Part shown: one piece after another, positions 35,610-43,483 of the stretch
Position numbering within the stretch: the first letter of the stretch is position 1
How the letters are laid out: every line of letters starts with the position of its first letter
NCBI RefSeq assembly: GCF_038024875.1
Contig: NZ_CP136136.1
Coordinates: forward strand, 1 to 64,000
Direction of reading: 5' to 3'
DNA: 64,000 bases
From: Gordonia rubripertincta
GTDB lineage: Bacteria; Actinomycetota; Actinomycetes; Mycobacteriales; Mycobacteriaceae
Notes under the pieces: model-generated
What the model was told of the DNA's origin: nothing
The model's database searches: none
What the model saw: only the letters and a program-made list of their open reading frames with translations
Position numbers and translations under genes: made by a program

Positions 35610-36764
35610 GGTGACGCGGCGGTCGCGAACAACGCCGCCGGTCCCAGATGCGCCGATCCCGCAGCCCATCCGGTGAAGGCGAGGATCGCGATCATCTCCT
35701 CCCCCACGCCCGCGATCGACGTGACCGTCGCCCGCGACGCGGAGTCCAGACAGTCCTGCAACGCGGCGTCGGCGACCACCAGCGCCCACCCGAAGATCCC
35801 GAAGGCGACGGCCACGCCGACGACACCGGCCGGGTGACCCCAGAGCGCGGCCACGATCATCGCTGACGCGCCGAGTCCCACCGCGGGGCCGATCGCGGCG
35901 ACGTTCCGGACGCGCCGGGCGGCAAGGGAACCGCAGATGTCGCCGGCCGCAACCACGATCATGAGCAGTGCGACGGCCTCCGGCGACGCGGCATCCGACA
36001 CCGGCCCGCCCAGGAAGGACTCGACCAGCAACGGCAGGTACTCGTCGAGCGCCGCGACCCAGGTCAGGGCGACGACCAGGATCAGCAGCCGGCGTGCGGT
36101 CGGTCGGTCGCGCAGGTGGCGCAGCCCACCGCGGAGGATCGGGAGCCACCCGGCCGGTTCGTCGAGGTCAGTGGTGCCGGCATCCGGCGTCACGTCCTGT
36201 CCGGAGCGCTCCACTCCGGTACGGCCCGTCTCCGGTAGTCCTGCCGAGACCAGCGCGCAGAGCGCGCAGGCCGTGACACTTGCGACACCTGCCGCGGTGT
36301 ATCCACCCCAACTCGAGGAGTGGCACCGCCAGGGTCGTGCCGCCGACCACCCCCACCGCGGCCGCCGCCCGCATCGCCCCCGAGAGTCGGGCGTAGTCCT
36401 GCGACCTGCCGAGATGCGCGAGTTCGTCGTAGACGAGCGCCTGGGTCGTGCCCGAACGCAGCGATCCGCCGATCGCCCACAGCACGAAGCCGGCGGCGAA
36501 GGACAGGAACGAGGGGGCAAAGGTCCAGAGCGCGAAACCGGCGCCGGCGACCAACGGCCCCGCCACCAGCAGGCGGCGTCGCGAGAACCGGTCGGCGAGG
36601 ACCCCGGTCGGCACTTCGACGATCACCGTCGACAGTGACCACAGAACGAACAGCGCACTGATCTCAGCAGGCGACAGCCCCGCCCCGGGGACCGTGGGGT
36701 CCGCGAAGAGAATCGCGTAGACCGGGTAGAGCGGGATCAGGTCCTCGAGCAGGGCAGCACCCAC
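35528..36764 (-). pseudogene. MFS transporter, single-base frameshift
   Basis: Two frames make one 411-residue MFS permease when one base is removed. The first (GTG 36764) gives TM1 DLIPLYPVYAILFAD, the A-loop motif GVLADRFSRRRLL and reaches LAVPLLELG. The second resumes GYTAAGVASVTACALCALVS and continues through TM7-12 to the stop at 35528. The break is TTGGGGTGG (G4 at 36306-36309) where TTGGGTGG keeps frame. This is the same heptamer as in nirB, narK and the ParA-like gene. Substrate unknown. It converges with and overlaps the lipid-kinase gene by 82 bases. Confidence 0.85.
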
Positions 36765-37076
36765 GGCGCAGCCCGCCAGACGCCGCTGCGGACCCCGGTC
36801 GCCAGGGCCGGAGCGGAGTGGTGTGGATCAACATCGTCGACGCATGTGAGCAAGAGTACCCGCCGCGTCACTCCACGTCACGAGGGATTTTGCGCCATCC
36901 TGGGGTCGCGACCAGCGGAAACTCATCGACATCACCCGCGGGGTGCGCGTAGGCTACTACACAGACGGCAAACCTGCTGTCCGCACCCCCCGTGGGGTCG
37001 GCTTTGGCTGGAGTGGTAGGCGCGGGACGTGATGTTGCCCACGTGTTGACCGAGAACCATTGACTTCGGCTGGATT

Positions 37077-37092
37077 CGTGAAAGTATTCACA
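37077..37092 (+). promoter_or_regulatory. CRP-type (Rv3676/GlxR-like) binding site upstream of whiB1
   Basis: CGTGA-AAGTAT-TCACA is a near-perfect CRP palindrome (TGTGA-N6-TCACA). It lies in the 445-base gap before whiB1, 117 bases before the start codon. In M. tuberculosis whiB1 is activated by the cAMP receptor protein Rv3676 from a site at a similar place. Two TTGAC elements (37046, 37060) lie just upstream. No other gene is seen in this gap. Confidence 0.75.
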
Positions 37093-37209
37093 AGCAACAA
37101 CGCGGAAACATTTGGTGCGGCCGCGTGAACTGAGAGTTACCAGCCGAACAATCAGCAAGCAATCAACTAATCGAGTGGTGCGCGGAAACGCGCCTGAAGG
37201 AGTAGTGGA

Positions 37210-37464
37210 ATGGACTGGCGTCACAAGGCCATCTGTCGCGACGAGGATCCGGAGCTGTTCTTCCCCGTGGGAACCAGCGGTCCGGCCATCGCGCAGGTCG
37301 CCGACGCGAAGCTCGTCTGCGCACGGTGCCCGGTCACCGCTGACTGCCTCTCGTGGGCCCTCGAGTCGGGCCAGGATGCAGGCGTCTGGGGCGGCATGAG
37401 CGAGGACGAGCGTCGCGCACTGAAGCGTCGTACCGCGCGTACCCGCACCCGCAGCAGCGTCTAG
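37210..37464 (+). CDS. whiB1: WhiB1, essential NO-sensing iron-sulfur regulator
   Basis: An 84-residue WhiB protein nearly identical in layout to mycobacterial WhiB1: MDWRHKAICRDEDPELFFP, CARCPVTADC for the remaining three cluster cysteines, then the turn DAGVWGG and a basic tail KRRTARTRTRS. The [4Fe-4S] cluster binds the sigma factor C-terminal domain and reacts with nitric oxide. ATG 37210 follows GAAGGAG by 9 bases. A long leader with a CRP-type site precedes it, and a strong terminator follows. Confidence 0.96.
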   Translation: MDWRHKAICRDEDPELFFPVGTSGPAIAQVADAKLVCARCPVTADCLSWALESGQDAGVWGGMSEDERRALKRRTARTRTRSSV

Positions 37465-37495
37465 GCTCATCCGAGCCGGCGTTCGCCCGGATTCG

Positions 37496-37523
37496 AAAAA
37501 ACCCGGCCACGGCCGGGTTTTTT
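37496..37523. terminator. bidirectional terminator between whiB1 and pdtaS
   Basis: AAAAAACCCGGC-CACG-GCCGGGTTTTTT: a GC stem with six A and six T flanks, so it works as an intrinsic terminator on both strands for the converging genes. Confidence 0.93.
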
Positions 37524-37566
37524 CGTGTCCGGCAACGGTTTTCACCACCCGGATGACCGCGCCAGG

Positions 37567-39072
37567 TCAGGAACGCAGCGGGATGTGCACCCCGACTTCG
37601 GTCCCCACCCCTTCAGGGTTCGGCCGGACGTCGAGTTCGCCGCCGAGTTCGATCGAGACCAGTGTCTTCACGATCTGCAGTCCGAGGTGATCGGAGGTCG
37701 CCAGGTCGAAGTTGTCGGGCAGTCCGGAGCCGTTGTCGCGTACCGCGATACGGAGGTTGCGTACGTCACGTTCGGCGATGACCGCGATCTCGGCGTCGGA
37801 TCGGGGCGAGCCGTCGAATCCGTGCTCGATCGCGTTCTGGATCAGTTCCGTGAGCACCATCACCAGCGGCATCGCAAGTTCCGCGGTGAGGACGCCGAGC
37901 CGGTCGCGGTGACGCACCGTCACCCGTGACTCGTTCGACGCCACGTCGACCAGGATCGGGACGAGACGGTCGACGACCTCGTCGAGATCGACCTCTTCGT
38001 CGACGCTGCCGGACAACAGTTCGTGAACCAGGGCGATCGACGCGACGCGCCGCACGGCCTCGTTCAGCGCCTCCCGCGCGTCGGTGTTGGACGTGCGCCG
38101 GGCCTGTAGGCGCAGGAGCGCCGAGACCGACTGCAGATTGTTCTTCACCCGGTGGTGGATCTCCCGGATGGTCGCATCCTTGCTGATCAGCGCACGGTCG
38201 CGCCGTTTGACCTCGGTGACGTCGCGGATGAGCACGACGCTCCCGGACTCCTCCCCCTTCGGGCGGAGCGGCACCGCCCGGATGAGGACCGTCGCTCGTC
38301 GGGCATCGGCCTCCACCCGCATACCGATGTCGCGGTACGGGCCGGTCGGCACCTCGGCCACCCCGGCGGCGATGTCGAGCATCATCGCGACGTCGTCGGC
38401 CTCGAACGGCTCGGTGACCAGTTGTTTCACCACGTCGGAGAGTCGAGTGTGATTGAGTTCCGCCGTCCATCCCATGCGGTGGAACGCGGAGAGCGCGTTG
38501 GGGCTCGTGTAGGTGACCGTGCCGGTCCGGTCGAGCCGGATGAAACCGTCACCGGCGCGAGGCGTCGACAGTCCCCGCGGATTGCCCTCCTCGTGCGGGA
38601 ACGTGCCGTCGGCGACCATCTGGCACAGATCGTCCGCCGAGTCCTGGTAGGCGAGCTCCAGGGGCGACGGCAGCCGCGGGTGGGTGAGGTCGACGGCGCG
38701 CGTGAGCACGCCGATCACCGCACCGTCGAACCCGACCGGGACGGCCTCCTGCCGCATCGCGGTGGCGCCGAACCACGTCGGGTCCTCGTCGCGGAGGACC
38801 TTGTCGGACTCGAAGGCGCGGAGCACCTGCGGATGCACCGAGGTGTCGATGACCCGGCCCACCTCGTCCGTGGGGAAGACGGTCGACGCGGTGTTGGGCC
38901 GACACTGCGCGACGGTGACCACGGCCCCCTCGTCGGTACGCACCGACAGCAGGAAATCCGCGAAGGAGAGGTCGGCGAGCAACTGCCACTCGGCGACGAG
39001 GCGCTGCAGGTGCGCGGCAGCTGCGTCGGAGAGCGTGGTGTGCTCGGCGAGCAGGTCGGCAAGGGTCGACAT
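37567..39072 (-). CDS. pdtaS: PdtaS-type sensor histidine kinase
   Basis: A 501-residue soluble histidine kinase: GAF domain (about 10-150), PAS domain (about 175-285), HisKA_2 phospho-acceptor IREIHHRVKNNLQSVSALLRL, given by its core EIHHRVKNNLQSV (His near 310), and an HATPase with LIQNAIEHGFDG and VRDNGSGLP. This is the Rv3220c/PdtaS architecture, whose partner PdtaR is an ANTAR RNA-binding antiterminator encoded elsewhere. No membrane span. ATG 39072 lies 11 bases after the biotinyl-protein stop, so they are cotranscribed. It converges on whiB1. Confidence 0.94.
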   Translation of the reverse strand: MSTLADLLAEHTTLSDAAAAHLQRLVAEWQLLADLSFADFLLSVRTDEGAVVTVAQCRPNTASTVFPTDEVGRVIDTSVHPQVLRAFESDKVLRDEDPTWFGATAMRQEAVPVGFDGAVIGVLTRAVDLTHPRLPSPLELAYQDSADDLCQMVADGTFPHEEGNPRGLSTPRAGDGFIRLDRTGTVTYTSPNALSAFHRMGWTAELNHTRLSDVVKQLVTEPFEADDVAMMLDIAAGVAEVPTGPYRDIGMRVEADARRATVLIRAVPLRPKGEESGSVVLIRDVTEVKRRDRALISKDATIREIHHRVKNNLQSVSALLRLQARRTSNTDAREALNEAVRRVASIALVHELLSGSVDEEVDLDEVVDRLVPILVDVASNESRVTVRHRDRLGVLTAELAMPLVMVLTELIQNAIEHGFDGSPRSDAEIAVIAERDVRNLRIAVRDNGSGLPDNFDLATSDHLGLQIVKTLVSIELGGELDVRPNPEGVGTEVGVHIPLRS

Positions 39073-39083
39073 GGGGTGCGGGG

Positions 39084-39299
39084 TTATTCGAAGGTGGCGA
39101 TGACGTCGCCGGCCTGGATGACGTCGCCCACCTTCACCTTGAGGTCGGCGATGGTGCCCGGTTCCTCCGCGAGAACGGGGATCTCCATCTTCATGGACTC
39201 GAGCAGCACCAGGGTGTCACCGACCTCGATCTGCTGTCCGGGTGCTACCAGGACCTCGAGGACACTCGCGACGATCTCTGCCACCACGTCTTCAGCCAT
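39084..39299 (-). CDS. biotin/lipoyl attachment domain protein (Rv3221c/TB7.3-like)
   Basis: A 71-residue stand-alone biotinyl carrier domain. The acceptor lysine is in ESMKMEIPV (about residues 36-44). N-terminal MAEDVVAEIVASVLEV and C-terminal GDVIQAGDVIATFE are the usual half-barrel ends. ATG 39299 is chosen because MAEDV is the family N-terminus; ATG 39305 is two codons upstream. It probably serves an acyl-CoA carboxylase encoded elsewhere. Divergent from the bL37 gene. Confidence 0.93.
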   Translation of the reverse strand: MAEDVVAEIVASVLEVLVAPGQQIEVGDTLVLLESMKMEIPVLAEEPGTIADLKVKVGDVIQAGDVIATFE

Positions 39300-39442
39300 G
39301 CACATAAGTTAGCCCACGAGGTGACCGGCGACGTCGGGTCGGGGCCGGTCTCGACCGGGCGATGGCCGACCGGGTTTTGGCACGTGGGAGAATGCCTGAG
39401 ACACTCAGAATGTCCCCATCCGCCGGCAAAAGGAGATGCGTC

Positions 39443-39517
39443 ATGGGAAAGCGCGGACGCAAGAAGCGCGCTCGTAAGAAGAACGCTGCCAACCACGGCA
39501 AGCGTCCGAACGCCTGA
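39443..39517 (+). CDS. ribosomal protein bL37 (24 residues)
   Basis: A 25-codon gene (24 residues plus stop). It begins MGKRGRKKRARKK and ends ANHGKRPNA, almost the same as bL37, the tiny actinobacterial 50S protein found in mycobacterial ribosome structures (which starts MAKRGRKKR and ends ANHGKRPNA). More than half the residues are Lys/Arg. AAAAGGAG lies 7-8 bases before the ATG, and a perfect intrinsic terminator starts 46 bases after the stop. It is the only plus-strand gene between sigH-rshA and the biotinyl/pdtaS pair, so it has its own promoter in 39300-39440. Confidence 0.92.
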   Translation: MGKRGRKKRARKKNAANHGKRPNA

Positions 39518-39562
39518 TCTCCGCCTCACGGCGGGGTTCGGCGAACGAGCACCAAGAAAAAC

Positions 39563-39599
39563 GCCCGGGTACGGCCACCATGGCCACCCGGGCTTTTTT
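39563..39599 (+). terminator. intrinsic terminator after bL37
   Basis: GCCCGGGT-AC-GGCCA-CCA-TGGCC-ACCCGGGC then TTTTTT: an outer 8-bp and inner 5-bp stem followed by six T. Upstream AAGAAAAAC gives partial function on the minus strand, where it would end the sigH-rshA transcript. Confidence 0.93.
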
Positions 39600-39639
39600 C
39601 GTGTCGTCACCCCCGGGTTCGCCGGGGGTGACGGGGGTT

Positions 39640-39927
39640 TCAGCGGTCGGTCTCGGCGACCTCTTGGATGATGACCGTCTTGCGGATCTCCACGCGCAGA
39701 CGATCTCGCAGCCCCTGCGGCGCCTGGTCGCCGCCGCACTTGCGGTTGACGAGCGCCTTCAGCTGCCGTTCGATGCCGTAGTGGGCGAGGCACGACGGGC
39801 AGGTGTCGAGGTGACCCTGTAGCCGCTTGCGGGCGTTCTCGTCGCACTCGTTGTCCAGCAGCAGCCAGACGTCGGCGATGACTGCGGAGCAGTCGAGTTG
39901 GGTGAGTTCCGGATCGATGTCGCTCAT
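39640..39927 (-). CDS. rshA: RshA, redox-sensitive anti-sigma factor of SigH
   Basis: A 95-residue zinc-associated anti-sigma (ZAS) protein. The HxxxCxxC motif is HLDTCPSC (about residues 39-46), with an upstream Cys in LDCSAV and one in NRKCGGD. Oxidation of these cysteines releases SigH. The ATG overlaps the sigH stop (ATGA), so the pair is translationally coupled and made in fixed ratio. It matches M. tuberculosis RshA in place and length. Confidence 0.94.
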   Translation of the reverse strand: MSDIDPELTQLDCSAVIADVWLLLDNECDENARKRLQGHLDTCPSCLAHYGIERQLKALVNRKCGGDQAPQGLRDRLRVEIRKTVIIQEVAETDR

Positions 39928-40757
39928 CGCGCCACCTCCGCGCCCTTGGCCGTGGCGGATCGGTGGAAACCACGCTCTCGGGCGACGTCGGCCAGCAGCT
40001 CACGCAACTGACGGCGTCCTCGGTGGAGTCGGGACATGACGGTGCCGATGGGGGTGTCCATGATCTCGGCGATCTCCTTGTACGGCAGGCCTTCCACGTC
40101 GGCGTAGTACACGGCCATCCGGAAATCCTCCGGAAGCTCCTGCAGCGCGGCCTTGATCTCGTCGTCTGGAAGGGCGTCGAGGGCCTCGATCTCCGCCGAA
40201 CGCAACCCCTGGGAGGTGTGCTCGGCAGTCGACGCGAGCTGCCAGTCGGTGATCTCGTCGGTCGGGTACTGCGCCGGCTGGCGCTGTTTCTTGCGGTAGC
40301 CGTTGATGTAGGTGTTGGTCAGGATCCGGTAGAGCCACGCCTTGAGGTTGGTGCCCTCCCGGAACGACGCGAAAGCCGTGAACGCCTTGATGTAGGTCTC
40401 CTGGACCAGATCCTCGGCATCGGCGGGATTGCGGGTCATCCGCAGCGCGGCACCGTACATCTGGTCGAGCAACGGCAGGGCGTCGCGCTCGAACCGTTCG
40501 GTGAGCTCCTCGGGGGACTCGCTCGGATCGGCGCGTCGCGGCGCACCCTTCTCGGCGGACGCGTCCGCAGCGGAGCCGGTGGCGGTGGACCCCGGACCGG
40601 CTGCTTCGGTGTCGGCTGACTCGGCTTCGGCCACTACGATCCCTTCGATGAGAGGCGTCACTGGGACGTTGCCGGTCAAGCTTACCGACCCCGGCCCGGA
40701 CAGGAGGTGCGTCGCCTCCACGAGTACCGGTGGTTCGAGTACCGCCGCTGTGCTCAT
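39924..40757 (-). CDS. sigH: SigH, oxidative/heat-stress ECF sigma factor, with likely long and short forms
   Basis: ECF sigma factor. Region 2 reads MTRNPADAEDLVQETYIKAF and region 4 LPYKEIAEIMDTPIGTVMSR, near-identical to mycobacterial SigH. Two starts are plausible. ATG 40757 has AGGAGG 10 bases upstream and follows a SigH-type promoter by about 50 bases; it gives 277 residues, about 60 more than M. tuberculosis SigH. GTG 40634 has GAAGGGAT 4-6 bases upstream and gives 236 residues beginning MAEAESAD, close to the usual start. The extra N-terminus is Pro/Val/Gly-rich. In Streptomyces SigR an unstable long isoform is made from the induced promoter, and the same layout is seen here. Confidence 0.94.
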   Translation of the reverse strand: MSTAAVLEPPVLVEATHLLSGPGSVSLTGNVPVTPLIEGIVVAEAESADTEAAGPGSTATGSAADASAEKGAPRRADPSESPEELTERFERDALPLLDQMYGAALRMTRNPADAEDLVQETYIKAFTAFASFREGTNLKAWLYRILTNTYINGYRKKQRQPAQYPTDEITDWQLASTAEHTSQGLRSAEIEALDALPDDEIKAALQELPEDFRMAVYYADVEGLPYKEIAEIMDTPIGTVMSRLHRGRRQLRELLADVARERGFHRSATAKGAEVAR

Positions 40758-40810
40758 CTCGGTTCTACCTCCTCGCATGCGCTCCCGATCTTCGTGTCGC
40801 AACCAGTCAC

Positions 40811-40838
40811 AACAGGACGGGGCGGGCGGTTTGTTCCC
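40811..40838 (-). promoter_or_regulatory. SigH-type autoregulatory promoter of sigH
   Basis: Minus strand GGGAACA, 18 bases, GTT (-35 at 40833-40838, -10 at 40811-40813): the SigH/SigR consensus. It lies about 54 bases upstream of ATG 40757, so SigH activates its own gene. Confidence 0.8.
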
Positions 40839-41005
40839 GACGTGACCGGCGACATCACGCTGCGTCCATCGGGCACATCTCGGCGAACGACGCCGATCGG
40901 GCCTCCCTTTCCGTCACGGTGAATCGAGCGCAGGTCGCATACGCTCTGCAGGTCAGTTCCCCAGACCGTTCCCGCGAGATCGTTCCCATCCAGGAGGCCC
41001 CGACC

Positions 41006-41500
41006 ATGGCGGCAACACCCGCGATCGCTGCCCTCGAACGCGCGAAGATCGCCCACTCCGTGCACCGCTACGACCACGACCCACGATCGGAGGCCTACGG
41101 GGCCGAGGCGGTGGAGGCCCTGGCCAAGGAGCTCGGGGTGATCGGCGAACAGGTCTTCAAGACGCTGGTCGTCGAACTGTCCGGTGGCAGCCGCCCCGGT
41201 CTGGCCGTCGCCGTGGTGCCGGTCCCCCGCAAGCTGTCGGTGAAGGCCGCCGCCGCCGCGCTCGGCGCGTCGAAAGCGCAGATGGCCGAGGCCAAGGCCG
41301 TCACCCGCAGCACCGGTTACGTCCTCGGCGGCGTCTCCCCCGTCGGGCAGCGGACCGCCCTGCCGACGGTCGTCGACTCCTCGGCACTCGAGTTCGACCG
41401 GATTCTCTGCAGTGCCGGCAAACGCGGCCTCGAGATCGCCCTGGCACCGGCCGATCTCGTCGCGGTGACGAAGGCCGTGGTCGCCGACATCGCGGTGTGA
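41006..41500 (+). CDS. ybaK: Cys-tRNA(Pro)/Cys-tRNA(Cys) deacylase, YbaK/EbsC family
   Basis: A 164-residue YbaK-type editing protein that hydrolyses mischarged Cys-tRNA(Pro) in trans to prolyl-tRNA synthetase. The catalytic Lys is in GEQVFKTLVVEL (about residues 46-57), with GYVLGGVSPVGQR and SSALEFDRILCSAGKRGLEIAL typical of the fold, the latter shown by its core CSAGKRGLEI. ATG 41006 follows CAGGAGG by 8 bases. Divergent from sigH. Confidence 0.92.
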   Translation: MAATPAIAALERAKIAHSVHRYDHDPRSEAYGAEAVEALAKELGVIGEQVFKTLVVELSGGSRPGLAVAVVPVPRKLSVKAAAAALGASKAQMAEAKAVTRSTGYVLGGVSPVGQRTALPTVVDSSALEFDRILCSAGKRGLEIALAPADLVAVTKAVVADIAV

Positions 41501-41537
41501 GGTCCCTCTGTCGCAGGCGTAGGGCAGCATGGTGACC

Positions 41538-42314
41538 ATGTGCGGACGCTATGCGGTGACCACCGATCCGGCGAAGCTCGCGGCGGAGATCGACGCGGTC
41601 AACGAGGTTCCCGAACCGGCGAGGGAACCCTCCGATCCCGACGCCCTCGACCTCGACACCCCCGCACCGCGCGCCCTCGGCCCGAACTACAACGTCGCAC
41701 CCACGAGCACGGTGATGACCGTGGTCAAGCGGCATTCCCCGGAGGACCCCACCGACGATCCGCTGCTGCGCATCCGCGCCATGCGCTGGGGGCTCGTGCC
41801 ACCGTGGACCAAGGAGATCGGCAAGGGGCCGCTGCTGTTCAACGCCCGCGCCGAGAGCGCCGCGGAGAAGAGTTCGTTCCGCGCGTCGGTGAAGTCCAAG
41901 CGGTGCCTGGTCCCGATGGACGGCTGGTACGAGTGGAAGAAGGGTCCGCTCGACGGCAAGGGCAAGCCCACCAAAATCCCGTTCTACATGTCTCCACAGG
42001 ACGGGACCCGACTGTTCATGGCCGGGCTGTGGTCGGTGTGGCACGACAAGACCTCCGACGACGCCCCGCCGCTGCTGAGTTGCTCGATCCTCACCACCGA
42101 TGCCGTCGGCAAACTGCGCGACGTCCACGACCGGATGCCGCTGATCATGCCGTACGACAACTGGGATGCCTGGCTCGATCCGGATCATCGGGCGCCGGGC
42201 GAGCTGTTCGCGCCGCCCACCGAACCGCTCGTCGAGGCGATCGACATCCGGGAGGTCGCCCCGCTGGTCAACCGCGTCGCCAACAACGGGCCGGAGCTGC
42301 TCAACCCCCTCTGA
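41538..42314 (+). CDS. SRAP/HMCES-family abasic-site DNA crosslinker (YedK-like)
   Basis: A 258-residue SOS-response-associated protein of the HMCES/YedK family, which forms a stable thiazolidine link to abasic sites in single-stranded DNA through Cys2. ATG 41538 is chosen so that the protein begins MCGRYA with Cys at position 2 after Met removal; the frame opens three codons earlier. Other conserved residues: YNVAPTS (Asn), MRWGLVPPW, NARAES (Glu), RCLVPMDGWYEW and HDRMPLIM (His). The M. tuberculosis homologue (Rv3226c) is in the same neighbourhood. Confidence 0.93.
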   Translation: MCGRYAVTTDPAKLAAEIDAVNEVPEPAREPSDPDALDLDTPAPRALGPNYNVAPTSTVMTVVKRHSPEDPTDDPLLRIRAMRWGLVPPWTKEIGKGPLLFNARAESAAEKSSFRASVKSKRCLVPMDGWYEWKKGPLDGKGKPTKIPFYMSPQDGTRLFMAGLWSVWHDKTSDDAPPLLSCSILTTDAVGKLRDVHDRMPLIMPYDNWDAWLDPDHRAPGELFAPPTEPLVEAIDIREVAPLVNRVANNGPELLNPL

Positions 42315-42315
42315 C

Positions 42316-43344
42316 TCAGAGGTCGGCGACGAGCACGGCCGCCCCGTCGAAGCGTCCCGCGGCCAGGTCGGCGAGGGCACGGTCGCCCTGCGACATCGGG
42401 TACTCGTGGGTGGTCGCCCGGACCCCGTGTTGGGCGGCCAGCGTCAGGAACTCGGCGCCGTCGGCGCGGGTGTTGGCGGTGACCGAGCGGATCTCCTTCT
42501 CGTAGAACAGTTCCCGTTCGTAGTTGAGCGGCGGGACGTCGGTGAGATGGATTCCGGCGATCGACAGGACGCCGCCTCGGTCGAGCGCGCGCATCGCCAC
42601 CGGTACCAACTCGCCGACCGGGGCGAAGGTGATCGCGGCGTCGAGCGGTACCGGCGGCGCGTCGGTGGCATCACCGACCGACGCCGCGCCGAGGTCGGCG
42701 GCCAAGCGTCGGGACTGCTCGCCACGGGTGAGGACGTGCACCTCGATGCCGAGCGCGATCGCCAGCTGCGCACAAAGGTGGGCACTACCGCCGAAACCAT
42801 AGAGTCCCAACCTCTTCGGGCGGTCGGCGGCGGCTCCCAGGTCGTCGAGCAGGCCGGTCCGCCGCAGCGCGCGATAGCCGATGATCCCGGCGCACAGCAA
42901 CGGGGCGATCGAGACGTCGTCGATCCCGGGCGGCAGCGGATAGGCGAAGGCCGCAGGCACGGTCACCAGCTCGGCATAACCTCCGTCGACGTCCCATCCG
43001 GTGTACACCGATGCCGCACAGAGGTTCTCGGCACCACGGATGCAGCGATCACAAGTGCCGTCGGTGCGGTGCAGCCAGGCGACGCCGACGCGGTCACCGA
43101 GGGAGAAGCCGTCCGCGCCCGGACCGAGTTCGACGACGTCTCCGACGACCTCGTGTCCGGGCGTCACATCTGCGCGGCGGACCGGCAGATCCCCCTCGGC
43201 CACGTGGAGATCCGTACGGCAGACACCGCAGGCACGAACCCGGACCAGCAACTCGCCGGCCCCGGGCCGCGGTTCAGGTTTGTCGACGAGCCGCAATGGT
43301 CGGGTGTCGATCGGCCCCGGCTCGGTCACCGCCCAAGCACGCAT
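42316..43344 (-). CDS. zinc-dependent alcohol dehydrogenase, AdhA-like
   Basis: A 342-residue medium-chain dehydrogenase. Catalytic zinc ligands: CGVCRTDLH and GHEVVG; the structural zinc site is CDRCIRGAENLC with an upstream Cys missing, so that four-Cys set is GTCDRC...LC. Nucleotide-binding loop GLYGFGGSAHL replaces the usual GxGxxG. ATG 43344 follows TGAGG by 5 bases; the frame extends far upstream but is then antisense to the operator and ABC permease. One base separates its stop from the converging SRAP stop. Substrate not deducible. Confidence 0.88.
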   Translation of the reverse strand: MRAWAVTEPGPIDTRPLRLVDKPEPRPGAGELLVRVRACGVCRTDLHVAEGDLPVRRADVTPGHEVVGDVVELGPGADGFSLGDRVGVAWLHRTDGTCDRCIRGAENLCAASVYTGWDVDGGYAELVTVPAAFAYPLPPGIDDVSIAPLLCAGIIGYRALRRTGLLDDLGAAADRPKRLGLYGFGGSAHLCAQLAIALGIEVHVLTRGEQSRRLAADLGAASVGDATDAPPVPLDAAITFAPVGELVPVAMRALDRGGVLSIAGIHLTDVPPLNYERELFYEKEIRSVTANTRADGAEFLTLAAQHGVRATTHEYPMSQGDRALADLAAGRFDGAAVLVADL

Positions 43345-43421
43345 GCACCTCAGGTTAAACCCGCCCACACGCTGCGGAGCAGTGTTGCGCATGACCGGTC
43401 TCACACCGCACGGACCACCCC

Positions 43422-43465
43422 TTCCCGACACCGCGTCGGTATCGTTGCCGACATGGTGTCGGTAA
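43422..43465 (+). promoter_or_regulatory. tandem TetR-type operators upstream of the ABC exporter operon
   Basis: Two similar palindromes stand 23 bp centre to centre. 43445-43465 reads TTGCCGACA-TGG-TGTCGGTAA, a 6-bp perfect inverted repeat with matching TT/AA flanks. 43422-43442 reads TTCCCGACA-CCG-CGTCGGTAT with one mismatch in the core. They end 18 bases before the permease GTG. The TetR gene at the end of the same operon is the obvious candidate to bind them. That is inference. Confidence 0.7.
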
Positions 43466-43483
43466 ACATGCGAGGGCAGTGAC

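Noticed and set aside
36868..37548. 226-codon minus-strand ORF across the whiB1 leader and gene
   Set aside because: It is antisense to whiB1 and runs through the terminator and the CRP-type site; composition does not look coding.
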